Made by a program: the position numbers and the translations under genes. A DNA stretch of 64,000 nucleotides from Acidovorax sp. (GTDB lineage: Bacteria; Pseudomonadota; Gammaproteobacteria; Burkholderiales; Burkholderiaceae_C): NCBI GenBank assembly GCA_031277855.1, contig JAITLO010000038.1:48485-112484 (forward strand), written 5' to 3'. This document shows, piece by piece, positions 1 through 9,034 of the stretch (position 1 is the stretch's first letter; every line of letters begins with the position of its first letter). Under the pieces are notes generated by a model, which saw only the letters and a list, made by a program, of their open reading frames with translations, did no database searches and was not told the DNA's origin.

Positions 1-2
1 TG

Positions 3-818
3 CTGGCCCAGCGCCTGGCCGGCCTGCTGCCCCCGCTGACCGCGCAAGAGGCGCTGGAAGCGGCTGCCATTGCCAGCCTGACCGGTGACTTCGACCCCGC
101 CACCTGGGGCCAGCGCCATACGGCTGCGCCCCATCACACCGCCAGTGCCGTGGCCCTGGTGGGCGGCGGCTCACCGCCCCGGCCGGGCGCGATTTCACGG
201 GCGCACCAGGGCATTTTGTTTTTGGATGAATTCCCCGAGTTCGCCCGCAGCGCGCTGGAGGCCTTGCGCCAGCCGCTGGAGACCGGCCGCATACAGATTG
301 CCCGCGCCGCCCAGCATGCCGAGTTTCCTGCACGTTTTCAGCTGGTGGCCGCCATGAACCCCTGCCCCTGCGGCCTGCGGGGCAGCAGCCGCTGCCGCTG
401 CACACCCGACCAGGTCGCGCGCTACCAGGCCAGACTCAGCGGCCCGCTGCTGGACCGCATCGACCTGCAGGTGGAAGTCCCTGCCCTGCCACCTGCCGAG
501 CTGCTGCAGCCCGTGCACAGCGAATCCAGCGCCAGCGTGCAGGCTCGCGTCATCCAGGCCCGCCAGCGCGCCATGGACAGGCAAGGTCATGCCAACCAAT
601 GGCTGCAGCCCAGTACGCTGCAGCACCATGTGCAGCTCGATGACGCCGCCCAGGCCCTGGTGCACAAGGCCGCCGAACGCCTGGCCTGGTCGGCCCGTGC
701 CACCCACAGGGCACTGAAAGTGGCGCGCACCATTGCCGATCTGGCGGGCAGTGCCGAAGTGCAGGCACCCCATGTGGCCGAGGCGCTGCAATACCGGCGG
801 GGGCTGCTAGGCCACTGA
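3..818 (+). CDS. comM: YifB/ComM-family Mg-chelatase-like AAA+ ATPase, C-terminal part (5' end outside window)
   Basis: The reading frame is open from the first bases of the window, so only the last ~271 residues are present. Visible are the Walker B region GILFLDEFPEF, the family motif NPCPCG, and the C-terminal Mg-chelatase helical domain ending shortly before the stop. The Walker A loop and the N-terminal Lon-protease-like domain must lie upstream of position 1. In Gram-negative bacteria ComM is a hexameric helicase that promotes branch migration during natural transformation; that role is family knowledge, not visible here. The next gene is convergent, 16 bases away. Confidence 0.9.
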   Translation: MAQRLAGLLPPLTAQEALEAAAIASLTGDFDPATWGQRHTAAPHHTASAVALVGGGSPPRPGAISRAHQGILFLDEFPEFARSALEALRQPLETGRIQIARAAQHAEFPARFQLVAAMNPCPCGLRGSSRCRCTPDQVARYQARLSGPLLDRIDLQVEVPALPPAELLQPVHSESSASVQARVIQARQRAMDRQGHANQWLQPSTLQHHVQLDDAAQALVHKAAERLAWSARATHRALKVARTIADLAGSAEVQAPHVAEALQYRRGLLGH

Positions 819-834
819 CTCCCGGCCCCTGCTT

Positions 835-1761
835 TCAGGTCAGAAACTCGGCTGCCTCCAGCGGGGCACTCTCTTTTTTCTGCACATCCGACACCACGCC
901 CAGCAGCAGGGCCAGGGCCCGCAGCGCGGGTGACCAGCCGCTTTGCGGGCCGGTCACAAAGCAGGTGTCCACCCGGGCGATATTGGGCTGCAAATGCGGG
1001 GGCAGCGGGCACCAGTGCACGCCAAAGCGGTGCTGCTGGGAGGCCACCACGGCCTGGGGCAGCAGTGCATAGCCCATGCCGGCGGCCACGCAGCCCAGAA
1101 TCGCATCCAGCGTGCCCAACTCCATGATTTGCACCGCCGTGATGCCCTGGTTGGCCAGCAGCAGCTCGATGCGCTGGCGGTAGCTGCAGCCCTGGCGAAA
1201 GGCCAGAAACGGCGTGCTGCACAGTGCCAGCGGCGTGGGAAAGGCCGCCAGCGCCTGGGCGCTGACCAGCACCAGCTCTTCCCTGAACACCGGCCAGCCT
1301 GACAGCTGGGGCTGAGGCGGCATGCCCGAGACAAAGGCACAGTCCACCTGGCCAGCCAACAACTCGCTGAGCTGGCTGGCCGTGGGGCCGGTGCGCAGCT
1401 CCAGCTGCATGCCGGGGTGGCGCTGCATCAGCTGGGCCAGCAGCGGCGGCAGGCGCAGCGCGGCCGTGGTTTCCATGCTGCCTATGCGCAAGGCCCCGGG
1501 GGCGGCCTGGCGGCCCTGCAGCGCGACCAGGGCCGCGTCGTGGGCCTGCAACATCTGCTGGGCATAGCGGCGCAGCACACGGCCTGCCGGGGTGGCGAAC
1601 ACCGGCGCGGCGCGCTCCAGCAGTTGCACGCCCACCTCGTCTTCCAGCTTTTTGATGTGGGCCGTCACATTCGACTGCACGGTGTGCAGGCGCTGGGCCG
1701 CCGCACCAAAGCTGCCGCTGTCGCATACCGCCTCGAAGATGCGCAGGGATTTGAGTTGCAT
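835..1761 (-). CDS. LysR-family transcriptional regulator
   Basis: A 308-residue LysR-type regulator. The N-terminal winged helix-turn-helix covers about residues 1-60, starting MQLKSLRIFEAV, and the effector-binding domain (about 90-295) opens with GALRIGSMETTAAL. The start codon at 1761 is preceded by a GAGG Shine-Dalgarno. It is divergently transcribed from the YbfB-type MFS gene across 113 bases, the usual arrangement for a LysR protein controlling its neighbour, so it probably regulates that transporter. The ligand cannot be inferred. The short AT-rich stretch at 1790-1820 stands out from the GC-rich surroundings and is the obvious place for operator and promoters. Confidence 0.9.
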   Translation of the reverse strand: MQLKSLRIFEAVCDSGSFGAAAQRLHTVQSNVTAHIKKLEDEVGVQLLERAAPVFATPAGRVLRRYAQQMLQAHDAALVALQGRQAAPGALRIGSMETTAALRLPPLLAQLMQRHPGMQLELRTGPTASQLSELLAGQVDCAFVSGMPPQPQLSGWPVFREELVLVSAQALAAFPTPLALCSTPFLAFRQGCSYRQRIELLLANQGITAVQIMELGTLDAILGCVAAGMGYALLPQAVVASQQHRFGVHWCPLPPHLQPNIARVDTCFVTGPQSGWSPALRALALLLGVVSDVQKKESAPLEAAEFLT

Positions 1762-1874
1762 GGGCTGCCTCGCCGGTATCTTGAAAAACGATTTAGATTA
1801 TCACTTTGAATCATTGGACATGATGACTACCCCCGCTTAGGCTGTGGCCTCTTCCCAGGCTCTGTCTACCCACC

Positions 1875-3074
1875 GTGCTCCACCGCAACGAACTGCCCCT
1901 GTTTCTCACCGGCTTCATGGCCACGCTCAGCGGCGTGGGCCTGGCCCGCTTTGCCTATACCGCGCTGATGCCGCAAATGGTCCATGCCGGCTGGTTCAGC
2001 GGCGAGCAGGTGGCCTATCTGGGCGCGGCCAATCTGCTGGGCTATCTGATCGGCGCCCTGGCTGCCGCTCCGCTGGCCGAGCGCCTGGGCGCCGTGCGCG
2101 TGCTGGTGGTCTGCTGGGCTGCCGTGGCGCTGAGCTTTGCGGGCTGCAGCCAGCCCCAGCCCATGGCGGTGTTCTTTGTCTGGCGCCTGGTGTCTGGCGT
2201 GGCCGGTGCCACCTTGATGGTGTTGGGCCCCTCGGTCGCCATGGCAGCCGTGGCACCGGCGCGGCGTGCCGCCCTGGGCCCGCTGATGTTTTGCGGCATT
2301 GGCGTGGGCGCGCTGCTGGCCGCCACGCTGGGGCCGGTGTTTGCCCGCTACAGCCTGGGCGCCGTGTGGTGGGCGCTGACCGTGCTGTGCCTGCTGGCCC
2401 TGGCCGTGGGCTGGCGCAGCGCACGGCAGATTCAGGCACCGGCGCCGGTGGTCATACAGCCCAGCGCCACCCCATTGGCCACCTCAATGCCCAGCGCACC
2501 GCTGTGGACCGCCGCCGTGGTGCTGGTGATGCTGGCCTACGGCACCGATGCCTTTGGCTTTGTGCCCCACACCGTGTTCTGGGTGGACTATCTGGACCGC
2601 GAGCTGCAGCGGGGTGCGGCCTATGCCGCCACGCAATGGGCGTTTTTTGGCCTGGGCGCCATTGCCGGGCCACTGTGCGCCGCCTACTGCGCCACGCGCT
2701 GGGGCTGGTGGGGCACCACCTGCGGGGCCTATGCCATCAAGGCCACGGCCATTGGCATGCCCCTGCTCTGGGCCAGCTTTGGCAGCCATGCGGTCTCGGG
2801 CTTTCTGGTGGGTGCACTGTCACCCGGCCTGGCCGCCATCACCTCGGGCTATCTGATGCAGCTGATAGGCCCGGGCCGGCACAAGCAGATGTGGGGTTAC
2901 GCCACCGCCGCCTTTGCCTTGCTGCAGGCCCTGTCCGGCTATTCCATGGCCTTTCTCTATACCTACACCGGCAGCTACCGCCCGCTGTTTGCGCTGGGCT
3001 GTGCGGCCCTGTCCCTGGGGGTGCTGTTGGTGCTGTTCTCCAAGGCCGAAGCTGTGCAAACCCAGTCTGCATAA
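1875..3074 (+). CDS. YbfB/YjiJ-family MFS transporter
   Basis: A 399-residue protein with about 12 hydrophobic segments and the YbfB/YjiJ signature near the N-terminus (GVGLARFAYTALMP). This subfamily of the major facilitator superfamily sits in the inner membrane and is presumed to export small molecules; substrates are mostly unknown. Translation appears to start at GTG 1875; the next in-frame methionine would remove part of the first membrane segment. The gene is divergent from the LysR regulator, which probably controls it. Confidence 0.85.
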   Translation: MLHRNELPLFLTGFMATLSGVGLARFAYTALMPQMVHAGWFSGEQVAYLGAANLLGYLIGALAAAPLAERLGAVRVLVVCWAAVALSFAGCSQPQPMAVFFVWRLVSGVAGATLMVLGPSVAMAAVAPARRAALGPLMFCGIGVGALLAATLGPVFARYSLGAVWWALTVLCLLALAVGWRSARQIQAPAPVVIQPSATPLATSMPSAPLWTAAVVLVMLAYGTDAFGFVPHTVFWVDYLDRELQRGAAYAATQWAFFGLGAIAGPLCAAYCATRWGWWGTTCGAYAIKATAIGMPLLWASFGSHAVSGFLVGALSPGLAAITSGYLMQLIGPGRHKQMWGYATAAFALLQALSGYSMAFLYTYTGSYRPLFALGCAALSLGVLLVLFSKAEAVQTQSA

Positions 3075-3106
3075 GCATCAGCTGCTCTTTTTTTGAATAA
3101 GCACGG

Positions 3107-3178
3107 CTTACGCAAATTCGGTTCAGGCAAGTGCTTCGCCTTAGGGCACAAGCCATGCTCCATCCTGGTTTGCGTAAG
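3107..3178. repeat. Inverted repeat between MFS and GST genes
   Basis: CTTACGCAAA at 3107-3116 is exactly complemented by TTTGCGTAAG at 3169-3178, with a 52-base spacer. It ends 17 bases before the glutathione transferase start. It could be a long hairpin in the leader or two inverted protein-binding half-sites; the sequence does not decide. Confidence 0.4.
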
Positions 3179-3195
3179 TCTTCATAAGGTTTCTC

Positions 3196-3798
3196 ATGCG
3201 TTTGTTTCTCAATGCGACCTCCCCTTTTGCGCGCCTGGCGCGCGTCATTGCCTTGGAAAAAGGGCTGGATGTGGAGCTGGTCTGGTGCGATCCCTGGGCG
3301 AATGACCCCGCCCTGCTGGCCGTACACCCCCAGGGCCGCATTCCGGTGCTGGTCACGGCGGACGGCCATGCCCTGTCCGAGTCGTTGCTGATTGCGCAAT
3401 ACCTGGACGCCCAGGTGGTCGAGGGTGACCACGCTGCGCCGCTGCTGCCCGCCCGCACCATGGCCACCACCTTGGCCCGGGCCAGCGTGGGCTATGGGCT
3501 GATGGAGGCGGCCTTCAACACCATGATTGCGCGCAAGCACGATGCGGCTGCCGACAGCACGCTCATGGGCCAGCGCCGCCTGGCCGCCCTGCAGCGCGAC
3601 CTGGCCTGGCTGGAGCAATCCCTGCCCGCCCCGCTGGGCGATCGCTGCACGCTGGACCAGCTGGTGGTGGCCGTGGCCGCCGAGTATGTGAACTTCCGCC
3701 TGCCCGGCTGCATCACCGCCAACCAGCATCCGCAGCTGTGTCAATGGCTGCAAGGCATGGCGCGCCACCCGCATCTGGCGGCCACGGCCTTTGCCTGA
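3196..3798 (+). CDS. Glutathione S-transferase family protein
   Basis: A 200-residue cytosolic glutathione transferase. The thioredoxin-fold half spans about residues 1-75 with a probable catalytic Ser9 (NATSPFARL), the cis-proline element RIPVL around Pro50 and the glutathione-binding SES at 61-63. An all-helical half follows (about 90-195). The family conjugates or reduces electrophiles with glutathione; substrate unknown. An AAGG Shine-Dalgarno precedes ATG 3196. It stands alone between a transporter and a convergent ABC operon, so context does not suggest a role. Confidence 0.85.
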   Translation: MRLFLNATSPFARLARVIALEKGLDVELVWCDPWANDPALLAVHPQGRIPVLVTADGHALSESLLIAQYLDAQVVEGDHAAPLLPARTMATTLARASVGYGLMEAAFNTMIARKHDAAADSTLMGQRRLAALQRDLAWLEQSLPAPLGDRCTLDQLVVAVAAEYVNFRLPGCITANQHPQLCQWLQGMARHPHLAATAFA

Positions 3799-3830
3799 CC
3801 TCGGTGCTCTGTGCTCCGGGTGGGCTGCCG

Positions 3831-4625
3831 CTACACGCCCAGATACTGTTGGCGCACGGCCGCATCGCCCGCCAGCTGGGCCATGGGCCCCTGGTGCACG
3901 ATCTGGCCTTTTTCCAGCACATAGGCCCTGTCGGCTACCACCTGGGCAAAGCCCAGGTTTTGCTCGCTGAGCAAGATCCCCAGGCCCTGGGCCTTGAGGG
4001 CAAGAATAGTGCGCGCCATTTGCTCCACGATCACGGGGGCCACGCCTTCCGAGGGTTCATCCAGCAGCAGCAGATAGGGCTGGCCCATCAGCGTGCGGGC
4101 CACGGAGAGCATTTGCTGCTCGCCGCCACTCATGCGGCCGCCCGGTCGGTCCGGCATTTCGCCCAGATTAGGGAAAAGTGAAAAAAGTTTTTCAGACGTC
4201 CACAGCGGCAGGGCCGCGCCATCGGGCCAGTGGCGCGCGGCCTGGCGGCCCACTTCCAGGTTTTCGCTCACCGTCAGCTCGGTGAAGATGCGGCGGTCTT
4301 CGGGCACATAGCCCAGGCCGCGGCGGGCGATCTGGTGCGAGGCCTGGCGGCTGATGTCTACGCCCATGAAAAAAACTTTTCCATCGCGGCGCGGCACCAG
4401 GGCGGCAATGCTTTTGAGCGTGGTGGATTTGCCCGCACCATTGCGCCCCATCAGCGCCACCACCTCACCTCTGCCCACATTCAGGCTGACGCCATGCAGG
4501 ATATGCGCCGCGCCATACCAGGCGTTCAGCTGTTCCACCTGCAGCAGCGGCACTTCAGGTGTTTTCGGCGTTTCAAACTTGCTGGAAGCGCTATCGCCGC
4601 TATGGTTTTCTTGCATTTCAATCAT
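3831..4625 (-). CDS. livF: Branched-chain amino-acid-type ABC transporter ATPase LivF
   Basis: A roughly 264-residue ABC ATPase of the LivF type. Walker A is GRNGAGKST, the signature is MSGGEQQML and Walker B is LLLLDEPSEG. It would drive uptake of branched-chain amino acids or related carboxylates with the LivG and fused LivHM partners upstream on the same strand. The start at 4625 (M-I-E-M) is chosen because an earlier in-frame ATG at 4691 lies inside an intergenic repeat; neither has a clear Shine-Dalgarno, and ATG 4616 is also possible. About 30 residues precede the ABC domain, a longer leader than usual. It is the last gene of its operon. Confidence 0.88.
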   Translation of the reverse strand: MIEMQENHSGDSASSKFETPKTPEVPLLQVEQLNAWYGAAHILHGVSLNVGRGEVVALMGRNGAGKSTTLKSIAALVPRRDGKVFFMGVDISRQASHQIARRGLGYVPEDRRIFTELTVSENLEVGRQAARHWPDGAALPLWTSEKLFSLFPNLGEMPDRPGGRMSGGEQQMLSVARTLMGQPYLLLLDEPSEGVAPVIVEQMARTILALKAQGLGILLSEQNLGFAQVVADRAYVLEKGQIVHQGPMAQLAGDAAVRQQYLGV

Positions 4626-4674
4626 CTGTTGCGCTGTACGCCACCCACCACCTTTGAAACTGTCGTCGGCTCTG

Positions 4675-4785
4675 CCAGGGCTGCCGCGCAAGGGCCGCCC
4701 CGCCGCGCTGGCAGCGTCTCCCTGCCCGCATCGCGAAGCGATGCGAGAGCGGGGGGAAGGCGCAACGCGCCTCAGGGGGGTGTCG
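4675..4785 (-). repeat. GC-rich intergenic repeat A, copy 1 (overlaps livG stop)
   Basis: In minus orientation it begins CCCCCCTGAGGCG and ends near GGCCCTTGCGCGGCAG. The core motifs are shared with five other copies in this window (14632, 16401, 55785, 59161, 60309). Here the TGA of the first motif is the stop codon of livG, so the element supplies the end of that gene. It lies inside an operon, between livG and livF, so it is unlikely to be a full transcription terminator. GC-rich inverted segments suggest a folded RNA. Confidence 0.75.
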
Positions 4786-5542
4786 TCTCATTTTCCAGCA
4801 CCAATCCCGTGCCCAGATAAGCCTGCTGCACGCGCGGGTCATCCCGCATTTGCTGGGGCGTGCCTTGGGCCAGCAGCTGGCCGCGCACCAGCACGGCCAC
4901 GCGGTCGGCCTGGCCAAAGACCACGTCCATGCTGTGCTCGGTGAACAGCACGCCCATGCTGCGCTCCCGGGCGATGCGGCGCGTCAGCTGCATCAGCGCC
5001 ACGCGCTCGCCCGGCGCCATGCCTGCCGTGGGCTCGTCCATCAACAGCAGGCGCGGGTCATGGGCCAGGGCCATGGCCAGCTCCACGCGCTTCACATCGC
5101 CATAGGCCAGGGCGCTGCAGGGGCGCTCGGCCTGGGCCTGCATGTCCACCTGGGCCAGCAGGGCCAGGGCGTCACCACGGCGGTGGCCGGCGGCGCGCGG
5201 CCACCAGGCAAAAATGCGCCGGTCTGCGGACAGCAGGGCCAGCTGCACGTTCTCCACCACGGTCAGCGAAGCAAAGGTCTGGGCGATCTGAAAGGTACGG
5301 CCCACACCGCGCCGCCAGATGGCGCGCGGCGCCAGGCCGGTGATGTCCTGGCCCGCCAGCAGCACGCGGCCGCTGTCGGGCACCAGCTGCCCGCCCACCA
5401 TGTTGAAGGTGGTGCTCTTGCCCGCGCCATTCGGCCCTATCAGCGCCAGCAGCTCGCCGGCCTGCAGGCTGAATGACATGTTCTGCACGGCCTGCACCCC
5501 GCCAAATGCCTTGCTGATGGCATCGACTTGCAGCAGCGTCAT
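4772..5542 (-). CDS. livG: Branched-chain amino-acid-type ABC transporter ATPase LivG
   Basis: A 256-residue LivG-type ATPase. Walker A is GPNGAGKSTTF, the LivG-style signature is LAYGDVKRVELA and Walker B is LLLMDEPTAG. The start ATG at 5542 is preceded by GGAGGG and overlaps the stop of the fused permease gene by four bases (ATGA), so the two are translationally coupled. The last codons and stop are contributed by intergenic repeat A. It should pair with LivF to energise the LivHM permease. Confidence 0.92.
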   Translation of the reverse strand: MTLLQVDAISKAFGGVQAVQNMSFSLQAGELLALIGPNGAGKSTTFNMVGGQLVPDSGRVLLAGQDITGLAPRAIWRRGVGRTFQIAQTFASLTVVENVQLALLSADRRIFAWWPRAAGHRRGDALALLAQVDMQAQAERPCSALAYGDVKRVELAMALAHDPRLLLMDEPTAGMAPGERVALMQLTRRIARERSMGVLFTEHSMDVVFGQADRVAVLVRGQLLAQGTPQQMRDDPRVQQAYLGTGLVLENETTPP

Positions 5543-7443
5543 GGTCGGCCCTCCGCTCGTTTTTGGGGAGCTATCAGCGCCCGCAGCTGCTGCGCAAAAC
5601 CGGCAATCCCCTGCGGGAAAAGCAGCACCAGCAGCAGCATGGTGGCCCCCAGCAGAGCGCGCCAGTATTCGGTGTTGCGCGCCACGGTGTCGTGCAGCCA
5701 GGTGAAGGCCGCCGCGCCCACCACGGGGCCGGCCAGGGTTTGCACCCCGCCCAGCAGCACCATCACCAGGCCATCCACCGACTTGGTGACCGCCATGGCA
5801 TCCGGCGCCACACCGCCCTTGCTGAAGGCAAACAGCGCCCCGGCCAGGCCGGCGAACAGGGCGGCAATCACCAGTGCCGTCCACTGCACGCGGCGCACGT
5901 CGATACCGATGGCGTCGGCACGCAGCGCCGAATCACGGGAGGCGCGCAAGGCATAGCCCAGCGGCGAGAAAAGCAGGCGGCGTAGCAGGTAAATGCCGGC
6001 CGCGCACAAGGCCAGCGCCAGCCAGTAAAAGGCCGCACCGCTCGATGCCCATTCCGGCGGCCAGACGCCGGTGAGGCCGTTGCTGCCGCCGGTGAGGCCG
6101 TCCCATTGAAAAACAATGGCCCAGCTGATCTGGGCAAAGGCCAGGGTCAGCATGGTCAGGTACACGCCCGACAGCCGCACGCAAAACCAGCCATAGAGCA
6201 GCGCGCCGGCCACGGCCAGCAGCGGGCCCAGCAGCAGGGCCGCTTCCATGGGCAGATCTGCCAGACGCACCAACAGGGCTGCGCCATAGGCTCCCAGGCC
6301 GAAATAGGCCGCATGGCCAAAGGAATGCATGCCGCCGGGGCCGAGTATGAAGTGCAGGCTGGCGGCAAACAGCGCAGCCACAAAGATGTCGGTCAGCAGC
6401 ACGCTGGCATAGCTGCCAGCCTCGCCCATCACCAAAGGCAGCAGCACCAGGCCCGCCAGCAGGCCCAGCCAGGCCGCCGTAGCACCATGGCCTGCGGCAC
6501 GCAGCGGCTGCTCGGCCTCGCTGCTGCGCGCCAGGGACTGGGGCTTGCCCAGCAGGCCCCAGGGGCGCCAGACCAGCACAGCGGCCATGACCAAAAACTC
6601 CACCACCAGCGTGAGCTTGGAAAACGAAATCTCCACGCCCGCCACCTCCTGCACGCCCAGCCAGATGCACAGCGCCTTGAGCTCGGCCACCAGCAGCGCG
6701 GCCAGAAAGGCGCCGGGAATGCTGCCCATGCCGCCCACCACCACCACCACAAAGGCGCTGCCTATGGAGAGCATGTCCATCTCCAGGCTGGCGGGTTCAC
6801 GCGGCAGCTGCAGCGCCCCGCCCAGGCCGGCCAGCAAGGTGCCCAGGGCAAACACCGCGGTGAACAGCCAGGCCTGGTTCACGCCCAGGGCGCCCACCAT
6901 TTCGCGGTCCTGGGTGGCGGCGCGCACCAGCACGCCAAAGCGGGTTTTGGACAGCAGCAGCGTCAACAGCAACAGCACCAGCGGGCCCACAGCCACCAGC
7001 AACAGGTCGTAGCTGGGGAACTGGCGGCCCAAGATGTTCACCGCCCCCTCAAAGCCTGCCGCGCGCGGGCCGAACAGCTCCTCCGGCCCCCACAGCCACA
7101 GGGCCGCATCCTTGATGACCAGCACCAGCGCAAACGTGGCCAGCAGCTGGAACAGCTCGGGCGCGGCATAGATGCGGCGCAGCAGCAGCATTTCCACCAG
7201 CGCGCCCAGCAGGCCGCAGGCCAGCGGCGCCAGCAGCAGGGCGGACCAGAAACCCAGCACCGGCGCCAGCTGCTCCACGCTGGTGAAGGCCATAAAAGCC
7301 CCCAGCATGTAGAACGAGCCATGGGCAAAGTTGATGGTGCGGGTGACGCCAAAAATCAGCGACAGCCCCACCGACACCAGAAACAGCGACGATGCGCTGG
7401 CCAGGCCGTTGAGCAACTGGGCCAGCAGGCCGGATGCACTCAT
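5539..7443 (-). CDS. Fused LivH-LivM branched-chain amino-acid-type ABC permease
   Basis: One uninterrupted 634-residue protein carries both permease subunits. Residues ~1-295 match LivH (SLIFGVTRTINFAHGSFYML early, then VVVVGGMGSIPGAF). After a linker, residues ~310-620 match LivM (FGHAAYFGLGAYGAALL, LTGGSNGLTGVWPP). In most systems these are separate proteins that heterodimerise; here they are covalently joined. About 16-18 membrane segments are expected. It is the first gene of a livHM-livG-livF operon with no binding protein directly attached; the protein at 10545-11762 is the nearest candidate. Confidence 0.9.
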   Translation of the reverse strand: MSASGLLAQLLNGLASASSLFLVSVGLSLIFGVTRTINFAHGSFYMLGAFMAFTSVEQLAPVLGFWSALLLAPLACGLLGALVEMLLLRRIYAAPELFQLLATFALVLVIKDAALWLWGPEELFGPRAAGFEGAVNILGRQFPSYDLLLVAVGPLVLLLLTLLLSKTRFGVLVRAATQDREMVGALGVNQAWLFTAVFALGTLLAGLGGALQLPREPASLEMDMLSIGSAFVVVVVGGMGSIPGAFLAALLVAELKALCIWLGVQEVAGVEISFSKLTLVVEFLVMAAVLVWRPWGLLGKPQSLARSSEAEQPLRAAGHGATAAWLGLLAGLVLLPLVMGEAGSYASVLLTDIFVAALFAASLHFILGPGGMHSFGHAAYFGLGAYGAALLVRLADLPMEAALLLGPLLAVAGALLYGWFCVRLSGVYLTMLTLAFAQISWAIVFQWDGLTGGSNGLTGVWPPEWASSGAAFYWLALALCAAGIYLLRRLLFSPLGYALRASRDSALRADAIGIDVRRVQWTALVIAALFAGLAGALFAFSKGGVAPDAMAVTKSVDGLVMVLLGGVQTLAGPVVGAAAFTWLHDTVARNTEYWRALLGATMLLLVLLFPQGIAGFAQQLRALIAPQKRAEGRP

Positions 7444-7485
7444 GCGGCCGCCTTGCGTAAAAGCACGTGAACCTCTCTTGCGGAT

Positions 7486-7513
7486 GGGAAAAAGCCACCC
7501 GTGCGGGGTGGCT
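7486..7513 (-). terminator. Rho-independent terminator of the two-component operon
   Basis: On the minus strand AGCCACCC and GGGTGGCT form an 8-bp stem with a five-base loop, followed by TTTTT. It lies ~85 bases after the histidine kinase stop and just before the livHM start, separating the two leftward operons. Confidence 0.8.
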
Positions 7514-7597
7514 GTACGCCGAAGGCGCTTATTGTGCCCAAGCCGGCTGCGGCCCGCAGCGCGCAGTGCAAGCCCTGTGTGCCGCAGGGCGGCGGGT

Positions 7598-9034
7598 TTA
7601 TGCCAGAGGCAGGTACACCCTCACCTGCAGGCCACTGGTGCTGCCTGGTGCGTCCTCCAGCACCACCCGGCCCCGGTTTTTCTCGACCACTGCCTTGACG
7701 ATGGCCAGGCCCAGGCCGCTGCCGGTCTGGGTCTGGTCCGGGCTGCGGTAGAAGCGGTCAAACACCCGCTCGCGCAGAGCCGGGGCAATACCGGGCCCAC
7801 GGTCGCTAACCGTGAGCACGGCCCAGTCCCCATTGCGGCCCAGCTCGACCTGCACGGCTTCGCCCTGCGGGCTGTATTTGGTGGCGTTATCGATCAGGTT
7901 GTCGACCAGAGACATCAGGTCCTCGCGCTCGCCCCGCACCAACAGCGCTGCACCTGCCTGCTGCGTTTGCACCAACAGCTCCAGCTCCACCTTGCGGGCC
8001 TGTGCCAGCGCCGCCATCTCGGCCAGGCGCTCCTGCACCAGCGCATCGAACTGCAGCGGCTGCTGTATGGCCACGGGGGTCTCGGCATTGCTGCGCATCA
8101 GGCGCAACAGCTGCCCTACCAGGCGGGTCGCACGGTCGCTGCTGCGCAGCACACCGCTGAGCAGCTCGCTCTGGCGCTCGTTCAAACTGCGCTGGGTCTG
8201 CAGTGCTTCGACATTGACCCGCATGGCCGCAATCGGCGTGCGCAACTCGTGTGCGGCATCGGCAATAAAGCGCCGCTCGCGCTCTCCGCTCTCGCGCAGG
8301 CGCTGCATCAGCGCATTGATGTTGTCCACCAGTGGGCGCAGCTCGGCATGGCGTGGGGCAAAACCCAGCGGCGAAAGATCGTGCGGGCCGCGGGCTGCAA
8401 TCTCCTGCCCCAGCCTGCGCCAGGGCCGCAGCGCCAGCCGTATCGACAGCCAGGCCGGCAGCAGCAGAAACGGCGCGCTGACAATCAAGGGCAGCATGAA
8501 ATAGCCGCGCGAATTGAAGGTCAGAAACACGGGCCAGATGCCCGTGGGCATCAGCAAGGCGACGCGGGTGTCGGAGTGGGCGGACTGCTGGGTGCGCATA
8601 TACCAGTGGCGGCCTTGGGACTCCAGCTTTTCCACCAGGCCTGGCGCCGTATTGGCCAGGCTGTCGGGCACCTGCACGGTTTTGTACACCAGGCGATCGC
8701 CTTTCCAGACCATGATGCTGGGCGCCATCTCGGGGTCGTCATGATCGCTGTAGCTGTCGCGCAGCGCGGCCTCGATGGTGCGCAGACTGGCCCATTGCTT
8801 GTCCGGCTGGTCGGCCAGGCTGTCCGTCACCTGGATGATGGCGTCATACGTGGGGCGGGTCTGGAACAGCTCTTCGCTGAAGGTGTCCGACAACACCGCC
8901 ACGACCACCGCCACCCACAGCAGGCTCAGCGTCAGCGCCTGGCCCAGCAACAGGCGCCGTACCAGGGTGGGCTGGGCACACCATGCCCAGCAACGCGCCA
9001 CCAGCCTGGCAGATGGTGTGGTCTGTGCGCTCAT
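7598..9034 (-). CDS. Two-component sensor histidine kinase (QseC/PmrB-like)
   Basis: A 478-residue membrane sensor kinase. A first membrane segment lies at about 27-50, a periplasmic region at ~51-178, a second membrane segment at ~179-197 and a HAMP-like linker at ~200-250. The phosphoacceptor His262 is in AAHELRTPIAAM. The N box has Asn383 (IDNATKYSP), G1 is DRGPGI (411-416) and G2 is GSGLGLAIV (438-446). All catalytic boxes are intact. The start has AGGAGG and overlaps the response-regulator stop by four bases, so the pair is co-translated. The signal is unknown; relatives sense metal ions, antimicrobial peptides or membrane stress. Confidence 0.92.
   Translation of the reverse strand: MSAQTTPSARLVARCWAWCAQPTLVRRLLLGQALTLSLLWVAVVVAVLSDTFSEELFQTRPTYDAIIQVTDSLADQPDKQWASLRTIEAALRDSYSDHDDPEMAPSIMVWKGDRLVYKTVQVPDSLANTAPGLVEKLESQGRHWYMRTQQSAHSDTRVALLMPTGIWPVFLTFNSRGYFMLPLIVSAPFLLLPAWLSIRLALRPWRRLGQEIAARGPHDLSPLGFAPRHAELRPLVDNINALMQRLRESGERERRFIADAAHELRTPIAAMRVNVEALQTQRSLNERQSELLSGVLRSSDRATRLVGQLLRLMRSNAETPVAIQQPLQFDALVQERLAEMAALAQARKVELELLVQTQQAGAALLVRGEREDLMSLVDNLIDNATKYSPQGEAVQVELGRNGDWAVLTVSDRGPGIAPALRERVFDRFYRSPDQTQTGSGLGLAIVKAVVEKNRGRVVLEDAPGSTSGLQVRVYLPLA

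Noticed and set aside
4772..5884. A longer livG start at 5884
   Set aside because: The extra 114 residues come from the livHM sequence in another frame; ATG 5542 has GGAGGG and the family N-terminus.
5539..7443. LivHM fusion as a sequencing frameshift artefact
   Set aside because: The frame is continuous through the linker and both halves are in the same frame with no compressed homopolymer at the join.
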